39,419 bases of DNA from assembly GCA_030537465.1 (NCBI GenBank), contig JAUNMP010000018.1, forward strand, positions 1 through 39,419. Reading direction: 5' to 3'. Positions 24,123 to 32,576 of the stretch are shown here, in pieces; the stretch's first letter is position 1, and every line of letters starts with the position of its first letter. Origin of the DNA: a bacterium. GTDB taxonomy: Bacteria; Verrucomicrobiota; Kiritimatiellia; RFP12; UBA1067. Position numbers and translations under genes: made by a program. The notes beneath the pieces are model-generated. The model was not told the origin of the DNA, did not search any database, and was given only the letters and a program-made list of their open reading frames with translations.

Positions 24123-26066
24123 ATGAAGAACCGGATTGTTTGTTCCGTGCTGTTGGCGGCGTGTTCCACGCTGGCGACGGAGTACTACGTGGATAGTGAA
24201 GGTGGCTGCGATGCGGCGGCCGGCACGAGCGAGGTGACAGCCTGGAAGTCCCTCGACAAGGTGAACGCGGCCGAACTGAAGCCAGGCGACGTGGTGCGGT
24301 TCAGGCGCGGTGGCCTGTGGCGTGGTTCGCTGGTCCCGAAGAGCGGCGAGCCCGGGAAACCCGTGACCTATACGACGTACGGGAAAGGACGAAAGCCGAT
24401 CCTTCAGCAGAGCGTGGACCGTTCGCGTCCCGAGGACTGGGTGCAGGAGAAGCCCGGCATCTGGTCCACGCGGAAATGCGAGCCCGTGCTTGGCGACCAG
24501 GTGTGGGCGCCATCTGACGCAGACACGTGGGGGCCATCCTTCCAGCAGGGCATGAAGGGAACTGCGAAGAAGACGACGGAGAACGGCGAGACCTTCTGCC
24601 GCGTGACGTGCACTGGCCTAGGACCTCGGCGGGCACCGCATCTGATTCAGCTGTGGGGACCGAACATGCCGAATCTGCCGGATACCTGCCTGCTGAAGAT
24701 GAAGGTGCGTTCCTCGAAGCCGTTTCGTCTCTCCGGTGTGCGCCTGATGCAGGGAGGCTATCCTTATACGGCCTCCCACGCGGGAAGCGTGAAGGGCGAC
24801 AAGACCGTGGGGACCGCGTGGCGGGAGGTGCCGGTGCTGCTCACGCGGGATTCTCGGAATCTCACGGGGACGCCGAAGTTCCATCTTGCGGTCGGCGACG
24901 AGCTGCCCGAGGGCGCGGTGTTCGACGTGAAGGTGGAGGGTGTGTGGTCCGCGACGGTCGACACGTCCCTGATCATCGAGAAGGACATCGGCATCTTCAT
25001 CTGCAACCACGGCGAGAAGTGGGGCGTGAAGAAGTGGAACAATCCCGACTGGGAGGTGCCGAAGGCGGAGAAGTGGCAGCGTTCGATCCGTCTGGAGAAC
25101 GATCTCGACTACTGGTACGACCCCGAGGGCAAGCGCGTGGTGGTGAAGTTCCCCCGCAATCCGGGCGAGGCGTTCGAGTCGATCGAGCTCGCGAAGACGG
25201 CACACATCGTCAGCGAGGGTGGAAAGCATGATGTCGTCTATGATGGACTCTGGGTCCGCTACGGCGCGGCGCATGGCTTCGGCGGCGGCTCGACGGCCAA
25301 CCTCGTGATCCGCAACTGCGACATCAGCTGGATCGGCGGAGGTCTCCAGTTCTGGAGAAAGCACGAGAAGACGGGTAGGATCGTCTACCCTGTTCGCTTC
25401 GGAAACGGCATCGAGTTCTGGGGCGACTGCCGGAACAACCTCATCGAGCGCTGTCGTCTGTGGGAAATCTACGACGCCGCCGTCACCAACCAGGGTAGGG
25501 ACGACTCCGAGACGGAGATCACCTGGCGGGACAATGTCATCTGGAACAGCGAGTATTCCTACGAGTACTGGAACCGAAAGCTGACACGGAACATCCTCTT
25601 CGAGCACAACACCTGTGTGGACGCGGGCTACGGCTGGGCGCATGCCCAGCGGCCGGACCCGAACGGCGCGCACTTGATGTACTACTCGAACCGCGCGGCG
25701 ACGACGAACTTCGTGGTGCGGAACAACATCTTCTGCCGGGCGACCGAATGGACGGCGCGTAGTGCGCTCGACTGGCGTTACGGCCTGGTGCACGACAACA
25801 ACCTCCTGTGGAACGAGGGCAATGTGCCGTATTTCCGCTGGTTGGAGGGCAGGGACAAGCTGAAGCTCTGCTCGTGGGAAGACTATGTGCAGCTCGGGTT
25901 CGACGTGCATGGGCTGCGGGCGGAGCCGCAGTTCGTCAATCCCGCGGTACGCGACTATCGTCTGAAGCCCGGAACGCCAGGAACGGTATTGGCGACGGAT
26001 GGCGGTCCAGTCGGTGCCCGCAATATGCCGGGCCTTGATGGTGATCAGTCGGAGTGCGGACAATAG
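24123..26066 (+). CDS. Exported parallel beta-helix protein, putative polysaccharide lyase or hydrolase, paralogue of the 7782 gene
   Basis: The protein has 647 residues. The leader MKNRIVCSVLLAACSTLA contains LAAC, a possible lipobox, though cleavage after STLA is also plausible. The mature start TEYYVDSEGGCDAAAGT is typical for secreted pectate-lyase-fold proteins. An inserted beta-sandwich-like region (about 115-300) that the 7782 paralogue lacks is followed by the beta-helix. Helix coils show VRYGAAHGF, LVIRNCDISWIGGGLQFW, GNGIEFWGDCRNNLIERC and WEIYDAAVTNQ. TCTAGACAA upstream (24094-24102) matches a sequence upstream of the 11472 gene. No catalytic residues can be assigned. It is a single-gene transcript bounded by terminators on both sides. 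Confidence 0.8.
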   Translation: MKNRIVCSVLLAACSTLATEYYVDSEGGCDAAAGTSEVTAWKSLDKVNAAELKPGDVVRFRRGGLWRGSLVPKSGEPGKPVTYTTYGKGRKPILQQSVDRSRPEDWVQEKPGIWSTRKCEPVLGDQVWAPSDADTWGPSFQQGMKGTAKKTTENGETFCRVTCTGLGPRRAPHLIQLWGPNMPNLPDTCLLKMKVRSSKPFRLSGVRLMQGGYPYTASHAGSVKGDKTVGTAWREVPVLLTRDSRNLTGTPKFHLAVGDELPEGAVFDVKVEGVWSATVDTSLIIEKDIGIFICNHGEKWGVKKWNNPDWEVPKAEKWQRSIRLENDLDYWYDPEGKRVVVKFPRNPGEAFESIELAKTAHIVSEGGKHDVVYDGLWVRYGAAHGFGGGSTANLVIRNCDISWIGGGLQFWRKHEKTGRIVYPVRFGNGIEFWGDCRNNLIERCRLWEIYDAAVTNQGRDDSETEITWRDNVIWNSEYSYEYWNRKLTRNILFEHNTCVDAGYGWAHAQRPDPNGAHLMYYSNRAATTNFVVRNNIFCRATEWTARSALDWRYGLVHDNNLLWNEGNVPYFRWLEGRDKLKLCSWEDYVQLGFDVHGLRAEPQFVNPAVRDYRLKPGTPGTVLATDGGPVGARNMPGLDGDQSECGQ

Positions 26067-26071
26067 TTCTC

Positions 26072-26105
26072 ATTGGCACAGGTTCGAACTGTGTCAATAT
26101 GACAC
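26072..26105. promoter_or_regulatory. Two overlapping, mutually exclusive hairpins before clpB
   Basis: ATTGGCACAG (26072-26081) pairs with CTGTGTCAAT (26089-26098), with one G-U pair, around a 7-base GTTCGAA loop. GTGTCA (26091-26096) alternatively pairs with TGACAC (26100-26105). The second palindrome could also be a protein-binding operator. No T-run follows either one; a strong terminator comes 10 bases later. Confidence 0.4.
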
Positions 26106-26115
26106 GGTCTGGCAC

Positions 26116-26143
26116 AAGGGAGGGAGAAATCCCCTCCCTTTTT
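26116..26143 (+). terminator. Intrinsic terminator upstream of clpB
   Basis: AAGGGAGGG (26116-26124) pairs with CCCTCCCTT (26132-26140) around a 7-base loop and runs into five T residues. It ends the beta-helix transcript and separates it from clpB. Confidence 0.85.
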
Positions 26144-26212
26144 CGTTTCCAACGTAAGAATCTTGTTTGGCATGGGTTCTGCTGATTGGAAAGCGAAGGA
26201 GATAAGATACCC

Positions 26213-28741
26213 ATGAATGCCGAAAAATATACAACCAAAGTCCGTGAAGCGCTTGAAAACGCCCAGAATGTGGCACGCCATCACGGTCAGCAGCAGATTG
26301 ACGTGGAACATCTGCTCTTCGCGCTGGTGAAGGATTCGCAGGGACTCGTCCCGAACCTCTTCTCGAAGATGGGGGCGGGGACGGGGCCGCTCACGGCGCG
26401 TCTCGAGCAGGCGATCAACGACAAGCCGCGGATCACGGGGAATGTGGAGATGGACAAGGTGTACATTTCCAACGACCTCGCGAACGTGCTCATGCACGCC
26501 GAGGACACGGCTCAGCGCATGAAGGATGAGTACGTCTCTGTGGAGCATCTGGTGCTGGGCATGCTCGCGGACGAAAAGATGGCCTGCGCGAAACTTCTGA
26601 AGGACGCGGGCGTGGAGACGAAGAACTTCCTGGAGGCGCTGCGGGCGGTGCGTGGCAACCAGCGGGTGACGACCGACAATCCGGAAGGGCAGTACGAGGC
26701 ACTGAAGAAATATGGTACGGATCTCGTGGAACTCGCCCGGGCGGGCAAGTTGGACCCGGTGATCGGGCGCGACACCGAGATCCGCGACGTCATCCGCATC
26801 CTCTCTCGCAAGACGAAGAACAATCCTGTGCTGATCGGCGAGCCTGGCGTGGGCAAGACCGCGATTGTCGAAGGCCTCGCCCAGCGCATCGTGCGAGGCG
26901 ACGTGCCGGAAGGGTTGAAGGACCGCACGGTCTTCTCGCTCGACATGACGGCCCTGATGGCGGGGGCGCAGTATCGTGGACAGTTCGAGGAGCGCCTGAA
27001 GGCCGTCCTCAACGAGATCCGCGCCGCGAACGGCCGCATCATCCTCTTCATCGACGAGATCCACACGATCGTCGGCGCCGGCAAGACCGAGGGCTCGCAG
27101 GACGCGGGCAACATGCTCAAGCCGATGCTGGCGCGCGGCGAACTGCACTGCGTGGGCGCGACGACGCTGGACGAGTACCGCAAGTACATGGAGAAGGACG
27201 CGGCGCTGGAGCGGCGTTTCCAGCCCGTGCAGGTCGATCCGCCGACGGAGGAGGATGCGGTGTCGATTCTCCGCGGACTGAAGGAGCGCTTCGAGAAATA
27301 CCACAACGTGCACATCCGCGACGAGGCGCTGGTGAATGCCGTGACGCTCTCCTCGCGCTACATCCAGGACCGTTTTCTGCCGGACAAGGCGATCGACCTG
27401 CTCGACGAGGCGTGCGCCTCCATTCGCACGGAGATGGACTCGTGTCCCGCGGAGCTGGACGAGATCTCCCGCCATGTGCGCCGTCTCGAGATCGAGGAAA
27501 TCGCCCTCACGAAAGAGACCGACGAGGCCTCGAAGAAGCGGCTTGAGGAACTTCGGAAGGAGCTTGCTGAACTGCGTACCCAGTCTGATGCCATGACAGT
27601 ACGCTGGAAGAACGAAAAGGCGGATCTGGAGGAGATCAAGCGGGTGCGTGCACAGCTGGACGAGGCGCGGCTTGCGTTTGACGCCGCCCTGGCGGCGGGA
27701 GACAACGCCAAGGCCTCGCAGATCAAGTACGGAAGCATCCCCGATCTGGAACGCAAGCTCAAGGAACACGAAGAATCGGTCCAGAAGAAGACCGACGGAC
27801 AGTTGCTGCGCGAGGAGGTTACGGCGGACGAAATCGCCGAAGTGGTTTCGCGGTGGGCGGGCATTCCCGTCACGAAACTGCTGGAAGGCGAGCGGTCAAA
27901 GCTGTTGAAGCTTCCCGAGACGCTCCATGAACGGGTCATCGGGCAGGACGAGGCAGTGGACGCCGTCGCCGACGCCGTTCTGCGCTCGCGTGCGGGCATC
28001 AAGAACCGTCAGCGTCCCGTGGGCGCGTTCCTCTTCCTGGGGCCGACGGGCGTGGGTAAGACGGAACTCGCGAAGACGCTGGCGAGCGAGCTCTTCGACG
28101 ACGAGGCATCCATGGTGCGCATCGACATGAGCGAATACATGGAGAAGCACAATGTCTCGCGACTCGTCGGCGCGCCTCCCGGCTATGTCGGCTACGAGGA
28201 AGGGGGGCAGCTCACGGAGGCCGTGCGGCGCAAACCCTATTCAGTTGTGCTGTTGGATGAAATCGAGAAGGCGCATCCGGACGTCTACAACCTGCTACTG
28301 CAGGTCCTGGACGATGGACGTCTTACGGACTCCCATGGCCGTACGGTGAGCTTCCGCAATGCGGTGGTGATCATGACCTCAAACGCGCCGCGGGAGTCGC
28401 TCAAGGCGATCTTCCGTCCTGAGTTCCTCAATCGGCTGGACGAGATTCTCGAGTTCAAGTCCCTCTCCGAGGAACAGATCAAGGCCATCGTGAAGCTTCA
28501 ACTGAAGGACTTCGCAAAGCGTCTGGCGGAGCAGGAGATCGGGTTCGAGATCGACGAGGCTGGATTGTCCGTGCTCGCGAAGGACGGCTACGACCCCGCC
28601 TACGGGGCTCGTCCCGTGAAGCGGGCTCTCCAGCGTGACCTTGAGACACCTGTCGCACGAGCAATCATCGCTGGACGGTATCCTGCGGGTACGAATGTGA
28701 AGGTCTCGAGTCCGGATGGTGTTTCGCTGACTTTTACGTGA
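26213..28741 (+). CDS. clpB: ATP-dependent disaggregase ClpB (Hsp100)
   Basis: ClpB unfolds aggregated proteins together with DnaK. ATG 26213 gives [15 protein letters not shown], the standard N-terminus; AAGGAG lies 11 bases upstream. The 842 residues have a Clp N domain (1-145), a first AAA+ module (Walker A GEPGVGKT 209-216, Walker B IDEIHT), a coiled-coil middle domain (about 410-520), a second AAA+ module (Walker A GPTGVGKT 610-617, LLDEIEKAH) and the D2 small domain. The pore motif [10 protein letters not shown] in D1 and [11 protein letters not shown] in D2 are intact. Between MTSN and FRPEFLNR there are only nine residues, about 20 fewer than in E. coli ClpB. No CIRCE element is seen upstream. 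A sigma-32-like promoter was not recognised. Confidence 0.96.
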   Translation: MNAEKYTTKVREALENAQNVARHHGQQQIDVEHLLFALVKDSQGLVPNLFSKMGAGTGPLTARLEQAINDKPRITGNVEMDKVYISNDLANVLMHAEDTAQRMKDEYVSVEHLVLGMLADEKMACAKLLKDAGVETKNFLEALRAVRGNQRVTTDNPEGQYEALKKYGTDLVELARAGKLDPVIGRDTEIRDVIRILSRKTKNNPVLIGEPGVGKTAIVEGLAQRIVRGDVPEGLKDRTVFSLDMTALMAGAQYRGQFEERLKAVLNEIRAANGRIILFIDEIHTIVGAGKTEGSQDAGNMLKPMLARGELHCVGATTLDEYRKYMEKDAALERRFQPVQVDPPTEEDAVSILRGLKERFEKYHNVHIRDEALVNAVTLSSRYIQDRFLPDKAIDLLDEACASIRTEMDSCPAELDEISRHVRRLEIEEIALTKETDEASKKRLEELRKELAELRTQSDAMTVRWKNEKADLEEIKRVRAQLDEARLAFDAALAAGDNAKASQIKYGSIPDLERKLKEHEESVQKKTDGQLLREEVTADEIAEVVSRWAGIPVTKLLEGERSKLLKLPETLHERVIGQDEAVDAVADAVLRSRAGIKNRQRPVGAFLFLGPTGVGKTELAKTLASELFDDEASMVRIDMSEYMEKHNVSRLVGAPPGYVGYEEGGQLTEAVRRKPYSVVLLDEIEKAHPDVYNLLLQVLDDGRLTDSHGRTVSFRNAVVIMTSNAPRESLKAIFRPEFLNRLDEILEFKSLSEEQIKAIVKLQLKDFAKRLAEQEIGFEIDEAGLSVLAKDGYDPAYGARPVKRALQRDLETPVARAIIAGRYPAGTNVKVSSPDGVSLTFT

Positions 28742-28744
28742 TAC

Positions 28745-28774
28745 TTGCCTTGGGGCGGCCGAATTTGATAGAAT
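28745..28774 (+). promoter_or_regulatory. Promoter of the outer-membrane barrel gene
   Basis: TTGCCT (28745-28750), an 18-base spacer and TAGAAT (28769-28774) predict a start near 28781 and a leader of about 58 bases. Confidence 0.65.
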
Positions 28775-28790
28775 ATCAGCATCTTTCAAC

Positions 28791-28816
28791 GACCAGGAGT
28801 GGTGTTGCTCCTGGTC
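28791..28816 (+). promoter_or_regulatory. Perfect 9-bp hairpin in the leader of the outer-membrane barrel gene
   Basis: GACCAGGAG (28791-28799) and CTCCTGGTC (28808-28816) pair perfectly around an 8-base loop, about ten bases from the predicted 5' end. No T-run follows. The ribosome-binding site AAGAAGG (28827-28833) is left free, so an mRNA-stabilising role, as in the E. coli ompA leader, is likelier than termination. Confidence 0.6.
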
Positions 28817-28838
28817 TCCAACTACAAAGAAGGTAACA

Positions 28839-29735
28839 ATGAAGAAGCTGATCATCGCCTCGGCCGTCCTCGCCGCGGGCATTGTGTTCGCCCAGGAGTC
28901 CGCTCCTGCAACGGCAGAGACTTCAACTGAGTCCAAGGCCGAGCTCAACGAATCGGAAGATGCCCCCATCGTCTGGGGCTTCGGCAACTATGGTATCTAC
29001 TCCGGCTACCAGCTCTACGGATCGCTCGTCAACTCCGAGCCGACGCTGCAGGGGTATTTCGAGGTCAACTTCAACATCCCGGCCGACCTCGGCTATCTTG
29101 GTGTCGGCGTGTGGTCCAACACGGACCTCACCGGCAAGCGCCACGCGAGCTACCGTCGTGCGTTCAACGAGTGGGATCCCAACATCCACTGGGGCAAGAC
29201 CTTCTGGTTCGATGACGAGAACACCTGGGGCCTCGACTACCGTGCGACCGTGGTGTGGTACTACTATCCCCATGGTCACCACCAGATGCACGGCGGCAAG
29301 ACGGATACGACGATGGACTTCAACCACAGTCTCTCGCTCATCAACCCGTACATCGTTCCGTTCGTCGACTTCGTGCACGAGTACCACGAGAACAACGCCG
29401 ATCTGATTCAGTTCGGTGTGAAGCGTGGTTTCGAGCCGGTCGAGAAGCTGACAATCACTCCGTCCGCCACGTTCGTCTATCGTGACCACCGCTACAACTG
29501 GTGCTTCCCGACGGCGGGCTTCACGGAATTCCACAATGGTGGCATCGCCACGATGAAGCTGCAGCTGGACGCGAACTATCAGCTCACGGACAACATCGGC
29601 CTCTTCGCGAAGGTCGCCTACTGCTCGATCATCGACCGTGATCTGCGCGATGCGGCCGAGCACGGTTCGGGTGCGGACTACAGCCAGTACAAGGATTTCG
29701 CCTGGGGCGGTTTCGGCGTGGCGTTCAACTTCTAA
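28839..29735 (+). CDS. Outer-membrane beta-barrel protein of unknown specificity
   Basis: The 298-residue protein has a signal peptide (MKKLIIASAVLAAGIVFAQ), a short Glu/Ser/Thr-rich spacer, then alternating aromatic and polar beta strands. Examples are WGFGNYGIYSGYQLYG, LGYLGVGVWSN and LDYRATVVWYYYPHG. It ends in phenylalanine (GGFGVAFNF), the usual C-terminal signature for assembly by BamA. Its size fits a barrel of about 12 strands. A strong promoter and structured leader suggest abundant expression. I cannot name a transported substrate; it could be a general porin-like or structural protein. A perfect terminator follows, so it is a single-gene transcript. Confidence 0.8.
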   Translation: MKKLIIASAVLAAGIVFAQESAPATAETSTESKAELNESEDAPIVWGFGNYGIYSGYQLYGSLVNSEPTLQGYFEVNFNIPADLGYLGVGVWSNTDLTGKRHASYRRAFNEWDPNIHWGKTFWFDDENTWGLDYRATVVWYYYPHGHHQMHGGKTDTTMDFNHSLSLINPYIVPFVDFVHEYHENNADLIQFGVKRGFEPVEKLTITPSATFVYRDHRYNWCFPTAGFTEFHNGGIATMKLQLDANYQLTDNIGLFAKVAYCSIIDRDLRDAAEHGSGADYSQYKDFAWGGFGVAFNF

Positions 29736-29766
29736 GGGACGCTCCGCGTGAAAACGCAGAAATAGA

Positions 29767-29809
29767 CGAGCGGCGGAAGGGCGAAAGTTCCCTTCCGCCT
29801 CTCGTTTTT
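29767..29809 (+). terminator. Intrinsic terminator after the outer-membrane barrel gene
   Basis: GGCGGAAGGG (29772-29781) pairs perfectly with CCCTTCCGCC (29790-29799) around CGAAAGTT. CGAG and CTCG extend the stem beyond one mismatch, and five T residues follow. Confidence 0.9.
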
Positions 29810-29852
29810 CAAGTTTAAAGTCCGTTTTGTAGAAATAAGGCGTAGAAGCAAG

Positions 29853-30473
29853 ATGACCACCGTCCTCAACCACCCGCTCGTCGACCACCGCATGACGCTT
29901 ATGCGCGACCAGTCCACACCTCCGAAACTGTTCCGCGAACTGGTGAATGAAATCACCGAGTTTCTCGCCTTTGAGGCGCTCAAGAATCTCAAGACGAAGG
30001 AGATCGAGGTCCAGACGCCCGTCGCCAAGACGATGGGAAAGCGGATTGACGAGAAGATCGTGCTGGTGCCGATTCTCCGCGCCGGCATGGGCATGCTCGA
30101 CGCGATGCTGCACGTTCTTCCCTACGCCAAGGTTGGTGTGCTGGGGATGCAGCGCAACGAGGAGACGGCCGAGCCGATTCCCTATTACGCCAAGGTTCCG
30201 CCGGCGAAGGGGGATGAATTCGCGATTGTGATCGATCCGATGTTCGCGACGGGCGGCAGTGCCGTCGACGCCGTGACGCAGCTCAAGAAGCTCGGCTACA
30301 AGAAGATCATCTTCCTCAATCTCGTCTCCGCGCCAGAGGGCATTGCGAACTTCGAGAAGCACCATCCTGATGTTCCGGTCTACACGGCGGCCAAGGACGA
30401 GCGGCTCAACAGCCACTACTACATCGTACCTGGTCTGGGTGATGCGGGCGACCGTATCTTCGGCACGCTCTAA
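29853..30473 (+). CDS. upp: Uracil phosphoribosyltransferase
   Basis: Upp converts uracil and PRPP to UMP in pyrimidine salvage. The 206-residue length is standard. Motifs include VLNHPLVDHRMTLMRD at the N-terminus, ILRAGMGMLDAML, the PRPP-binding loop VIDPMFATGGSAVDAV (about 128-143), NLVSAPEGI and the C-terminal uracil-binding GLGDAGDRIFGT. It opens the nucleobase-salvage block, while a uracil permease gene lies about 8 kb downstream at 37882. The next gene follows after 12 bases and is probably co-transcribed. Confidence 0.97.
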   Translation: MTTVLNHPLVDHRMTLMRDQSTPPKLFRELVNEITEFLAFEALKNLKTKEIEVQTPVAKTMGKRIDEKIVLVPILRAGMGMLDAMLHVLPYAKVGVLGMQRNEETAEPIPYYAKVPPAKGDEFAIVIDPMFATGGSAVDAVTQLKKLGYKKIIFLNLVSAPEGIANFEKHHPDVPVYTAAKDERLNSHYYIVPGLGDAGDRIFGTL

Positions 30474-30485
30474 TCAACGTACGGG

Positions 30486-32183
30486 ATGACGTTCGCCGGT
30501 TCCAAATTCAGGGCATTTCTCCCTGCGGCCACCTTCGCGATGGCCGCGGAGTTCCTGATGGGACTTTCCGACTCCGTCATCTGCGGGCATGTCGTCGGCG
30601 AGACGGGCTTGGCGGCGGTGAACCTGATGCAGGGTGTCTTCGACATCGTCAACTTCGTGTCGTTGTTGGTGGCGATCGGCGCAAGCGTCCTGTTCTCGAC
30701 CGAGGTCGGGGCCTTTCATCTTCGTCGTGCCAGAGGCTATTTCACTCTTGGACTGGGAATGTCGGTTGTCATGGGGCTTCTCATGGCCCTTGTTCTTGCG
30801 TTGACGAGGATTCCGGTTCTTGCGGCATTTGGCGTCGCGGCGGAGGTGCATGAGGCCGCTTCGGCCTACTGGCTCTGGTATCTGCCTGCAGCGGTGTTCC
30901 AGCCGATTGTGTTCTATTTGGGCACGATGTGCTATGCAGACGGCGACGCACGGCTTTCGATGATTTCCTATGTGGTGCAGATTGTGGGGAACTGCGCGCT
31001 GTCCGTTCCGCTGACGATTGTCTGGGGGACCGCTGGATGCGCAATGGGAACGGGGCTTGGTGCCTTTGTGGGCATCTGCGCGCTATTGTTCCATTTCCGT
31101 CGGCCCAGCTGCATGCTGGGTTTCTCCCGGCACTTTGCTTTTTCGGATATTCTGGGTATCACTCGGACATCGCTTGGCGATGCCAGCAAGAGCATCGCCA
31201 AGGCCGTGCTGATGTTCGCCCTCAACGCCTATGTCATTGCGCGATTTGGATCGGAGGCGCTTCCGGTGCTGGCCGTCGTCGTGATGACGATTGGCGTCTC
31301 GGAGATCTTCGACGGTGTCGGCAACGCCGCGCAGCCGCTGATTGGCGTCTATGTTGGGGAGAACAACGGGCTGCTGACGCGGCGGGTGATGCGCATGGCG
31401 CTGCGGCTTTCGTTGTTTGAGGGAGTGGGGGTCATGACGCTGTTGCTGGCGTGTCCTCGCCTCATGTTGTCGCTGGCGGGTTTGGATGATCCCGCACTGG
31501 TCCATGAGGCCATCGTCGCCGTGCGCCTTGTCTCCGCGGCACTGTTGGGGTTGGCGATCGTTCTGTTGTTCAACTCCTATTACGTCTTCATTCGACGGGA
31601 GGGGATTTCCACGGCGTTGACGCTGTTGGCCATTCTGGTGATGCCGTTCGCATTGTTCCCCGTAGGCGGGGCGTTCTGGGGGATGCGTGGTGTCTGGGGA
31701 GCGCTTGGGGCGGCTCCACTCGTTGCCCTAGGGGTGTTCGCAGTCTATCTGCTGGTTCGGTTCGGCGCGCGGCGATTCCCGTTGCTGTTGGACGATGCGC
31801 GAAATGGGGATTCCCGTGTTTTCGACCTCGTGCTGGAGCCGGATTCGGTCTGCGCGGTGTCCACCAAGGTCGAGGAACATGTCCGCAGACATGGCGTCGA
31901 TGTGGTCCGGGCGGCAAAGGCCGCATTGCTCGTGGAGGAGACTTTGATGGTCGTGCGGGATCGCAACGCGGGGCGATGCGTGCTGGCGGAGGTGACGGTC
32001 GATCTAAACGGAGGGGGGGTCACCCTCGTCCTGCGCGACGACGGAGAGGTCTTTGACATCACCGATTCCGACGCCAAGATTTCGTCGCTTCGGAGTTATC
32101 TGGTCTCCAATTTGATGGGCGAACTCCCGCATCGACGCAATCTCACAACAACGGGCTTCAATCGAAACGTCTACAGGTTGTGA
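30486..32183 (+). CDS. MATE-family transporter fused to an RsbW-like ATPase (anti-sigma kinase) domain
   Basis: Residues 1 to about 430 form a multi-helix MATE/MOP transporter: FLMGLSDSVICGHVVGE at the start, DGDARLSMISYVVQIVGN in the middle and FNSYYVFIRREG near the end of the bundle. From about 440 the chain becomes soluble and matches the HATPase_c_2/RsbW fold: TKVEEHVRRHG, AALLVEETLMVV (Glu484, Glu485 at the N-box position), VTLVLRDDGEVFDITD (Asp518-Gly520, G1 box) and the ending TTTGFNRNVYRL. The N-box asparagine that coordinates magnesium is not visible (Met or Val instead), so kinase activity is doubtful. The gene follows upp by 12 bases, and a stand-alone STAS protein follows it. I infer that the pair acts as a membrane-anchored partner switch. 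The transported compound is unknown. Confidence 0.8.
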   Translation: MTFAGSKFRAFLPAATFAMAAEFLMGLSDSVICGHVVGETGLAAVNLMQGVFDIVNFVSLLVAIGASVLFSTEVGAFHLRRARGYFTLGLGMSVVMGLLMALVLALTRIPVLAAFGVAAEVHEAASAYWLWYLPAAVFQPIVFYLGTMCYADGDARLSMISYVVQIVGNCALSVPLTIVWGTAGCAMGTGLGAFVGICALLFHFRRPSCMLGFSRHFAFSDILGITRTSLGDASKSIAKAVLMFALNAYVIARFGSEALPVLAVVVMTIGVSEIFDGVGNAAQPLIGVYVGENNGLLTRRVMRMALRLSLFEGVGVMTLLLACPRLMLSLAGLDDPALVHEAIVAVRLVSAALLGLAIVLLFNSYYVFIRREGISTALTLLAILVMPFALFPVGGAFWGMRGVWGALGAAPLVALGVFAVYLLVRFGARRFPLLLDDARNGDSRVFDLVLEPDSVCAVSTKVEEHVRRHGVDVVRAAKAALLVEETLMVVRDRNAGRCVLAEVTVDLNGGGVTLVLRDDGEVFDITDSDAKISSLRSYLVSNLMGELPHRRNLTTTGFNRNVYRL

Positions 32184-32260
32184 GGTTGTTTCATGTGAGA
32201 GAGGGAATTCCTTTTGGATTAAACATCTTTTAAGACTTCAAAGAAGAAGGAGAAGAACTG

Positions 32261-32554
32261 ATGGACATTGCGAAGAAGACAGAGGGCGACCGTATGATCA
32301 TTGCCGTGACGGGACGCGTGGACACGACAACGGCCCCCGAGTTGGACGCGGGGCTCAAGCTTGCCGGAAACGAGACTTTGACGCTCGATCTCTCGGGCGT
32401 GCCGTACATGAGCTCGGCGGGGCTTCGTTGTCTCCTGACCGCACAGAAGACCATGATGGCCGGTGGCGGATCCATGACCATCGTCGGTGTACAGGCGGCA
32501 GTGCGCGAGGTTCTCGACATCACTGGCTTCAGCAGCATTCTCACACTGGCCTAA
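32261..32554 (+). CDS. STAS-domain protein, anti-sigma-factor antagonist-like
   Basis: The 97-residue single-domain protein matches the SpoIIAA/RsbV fold: a first strand IIAVTGRVDTTTAPEL, then LTLDLSGVPYMSSAGLRCL and MTIVGVQAAVREVLDITGF. Aligned with the YMDSTGL motif of RsbV, Ser52 is the expected phosphorylation site; the aspartate before it is replaced by Ser51. AAGGAG precedes the ATG. It lies 77 bases after the MATE-ATPase fusion gene and 22 before a purine permease gene. The natural partner is the RsbW-like domain upstream. No sigma factor gene is in the window, so the final target is unknown. Confidence 0.9.
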   Translation: MDIAKKTEGDRMIIAVTGRVDTTTAPELDAGLKLAGNETLTLDLSGVPYMSSAGLRCLLTAQKTMMAGGGSMTIVGVQAAVREVLDITGFSSILTLA

Positions 32555-32576
32555 TCCAGTCACGGAGGTGAATCGA

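Noticed and set aside
24039..25767. Repeated 14-mer GGCGCGTAGTGCGC at 24039 and 25754
   Set aside because: The second copy is within coding sequence with normal codons; two copies of a GC-rich palindromic word are compatible with chance.
26072..26098. tRNA-like T-arm (GTTCGAA loop)
   Set aside because: No anticodon arm, D-arm or matching acceptor stem could be placed around it.
26045..27769. Minus-strand open frame of 574 codons opposite clpB
   Set aside because: It is antisense to the conserved ClpB coding sequence and crosses the terminator at 26116; it has no recognisable domain.
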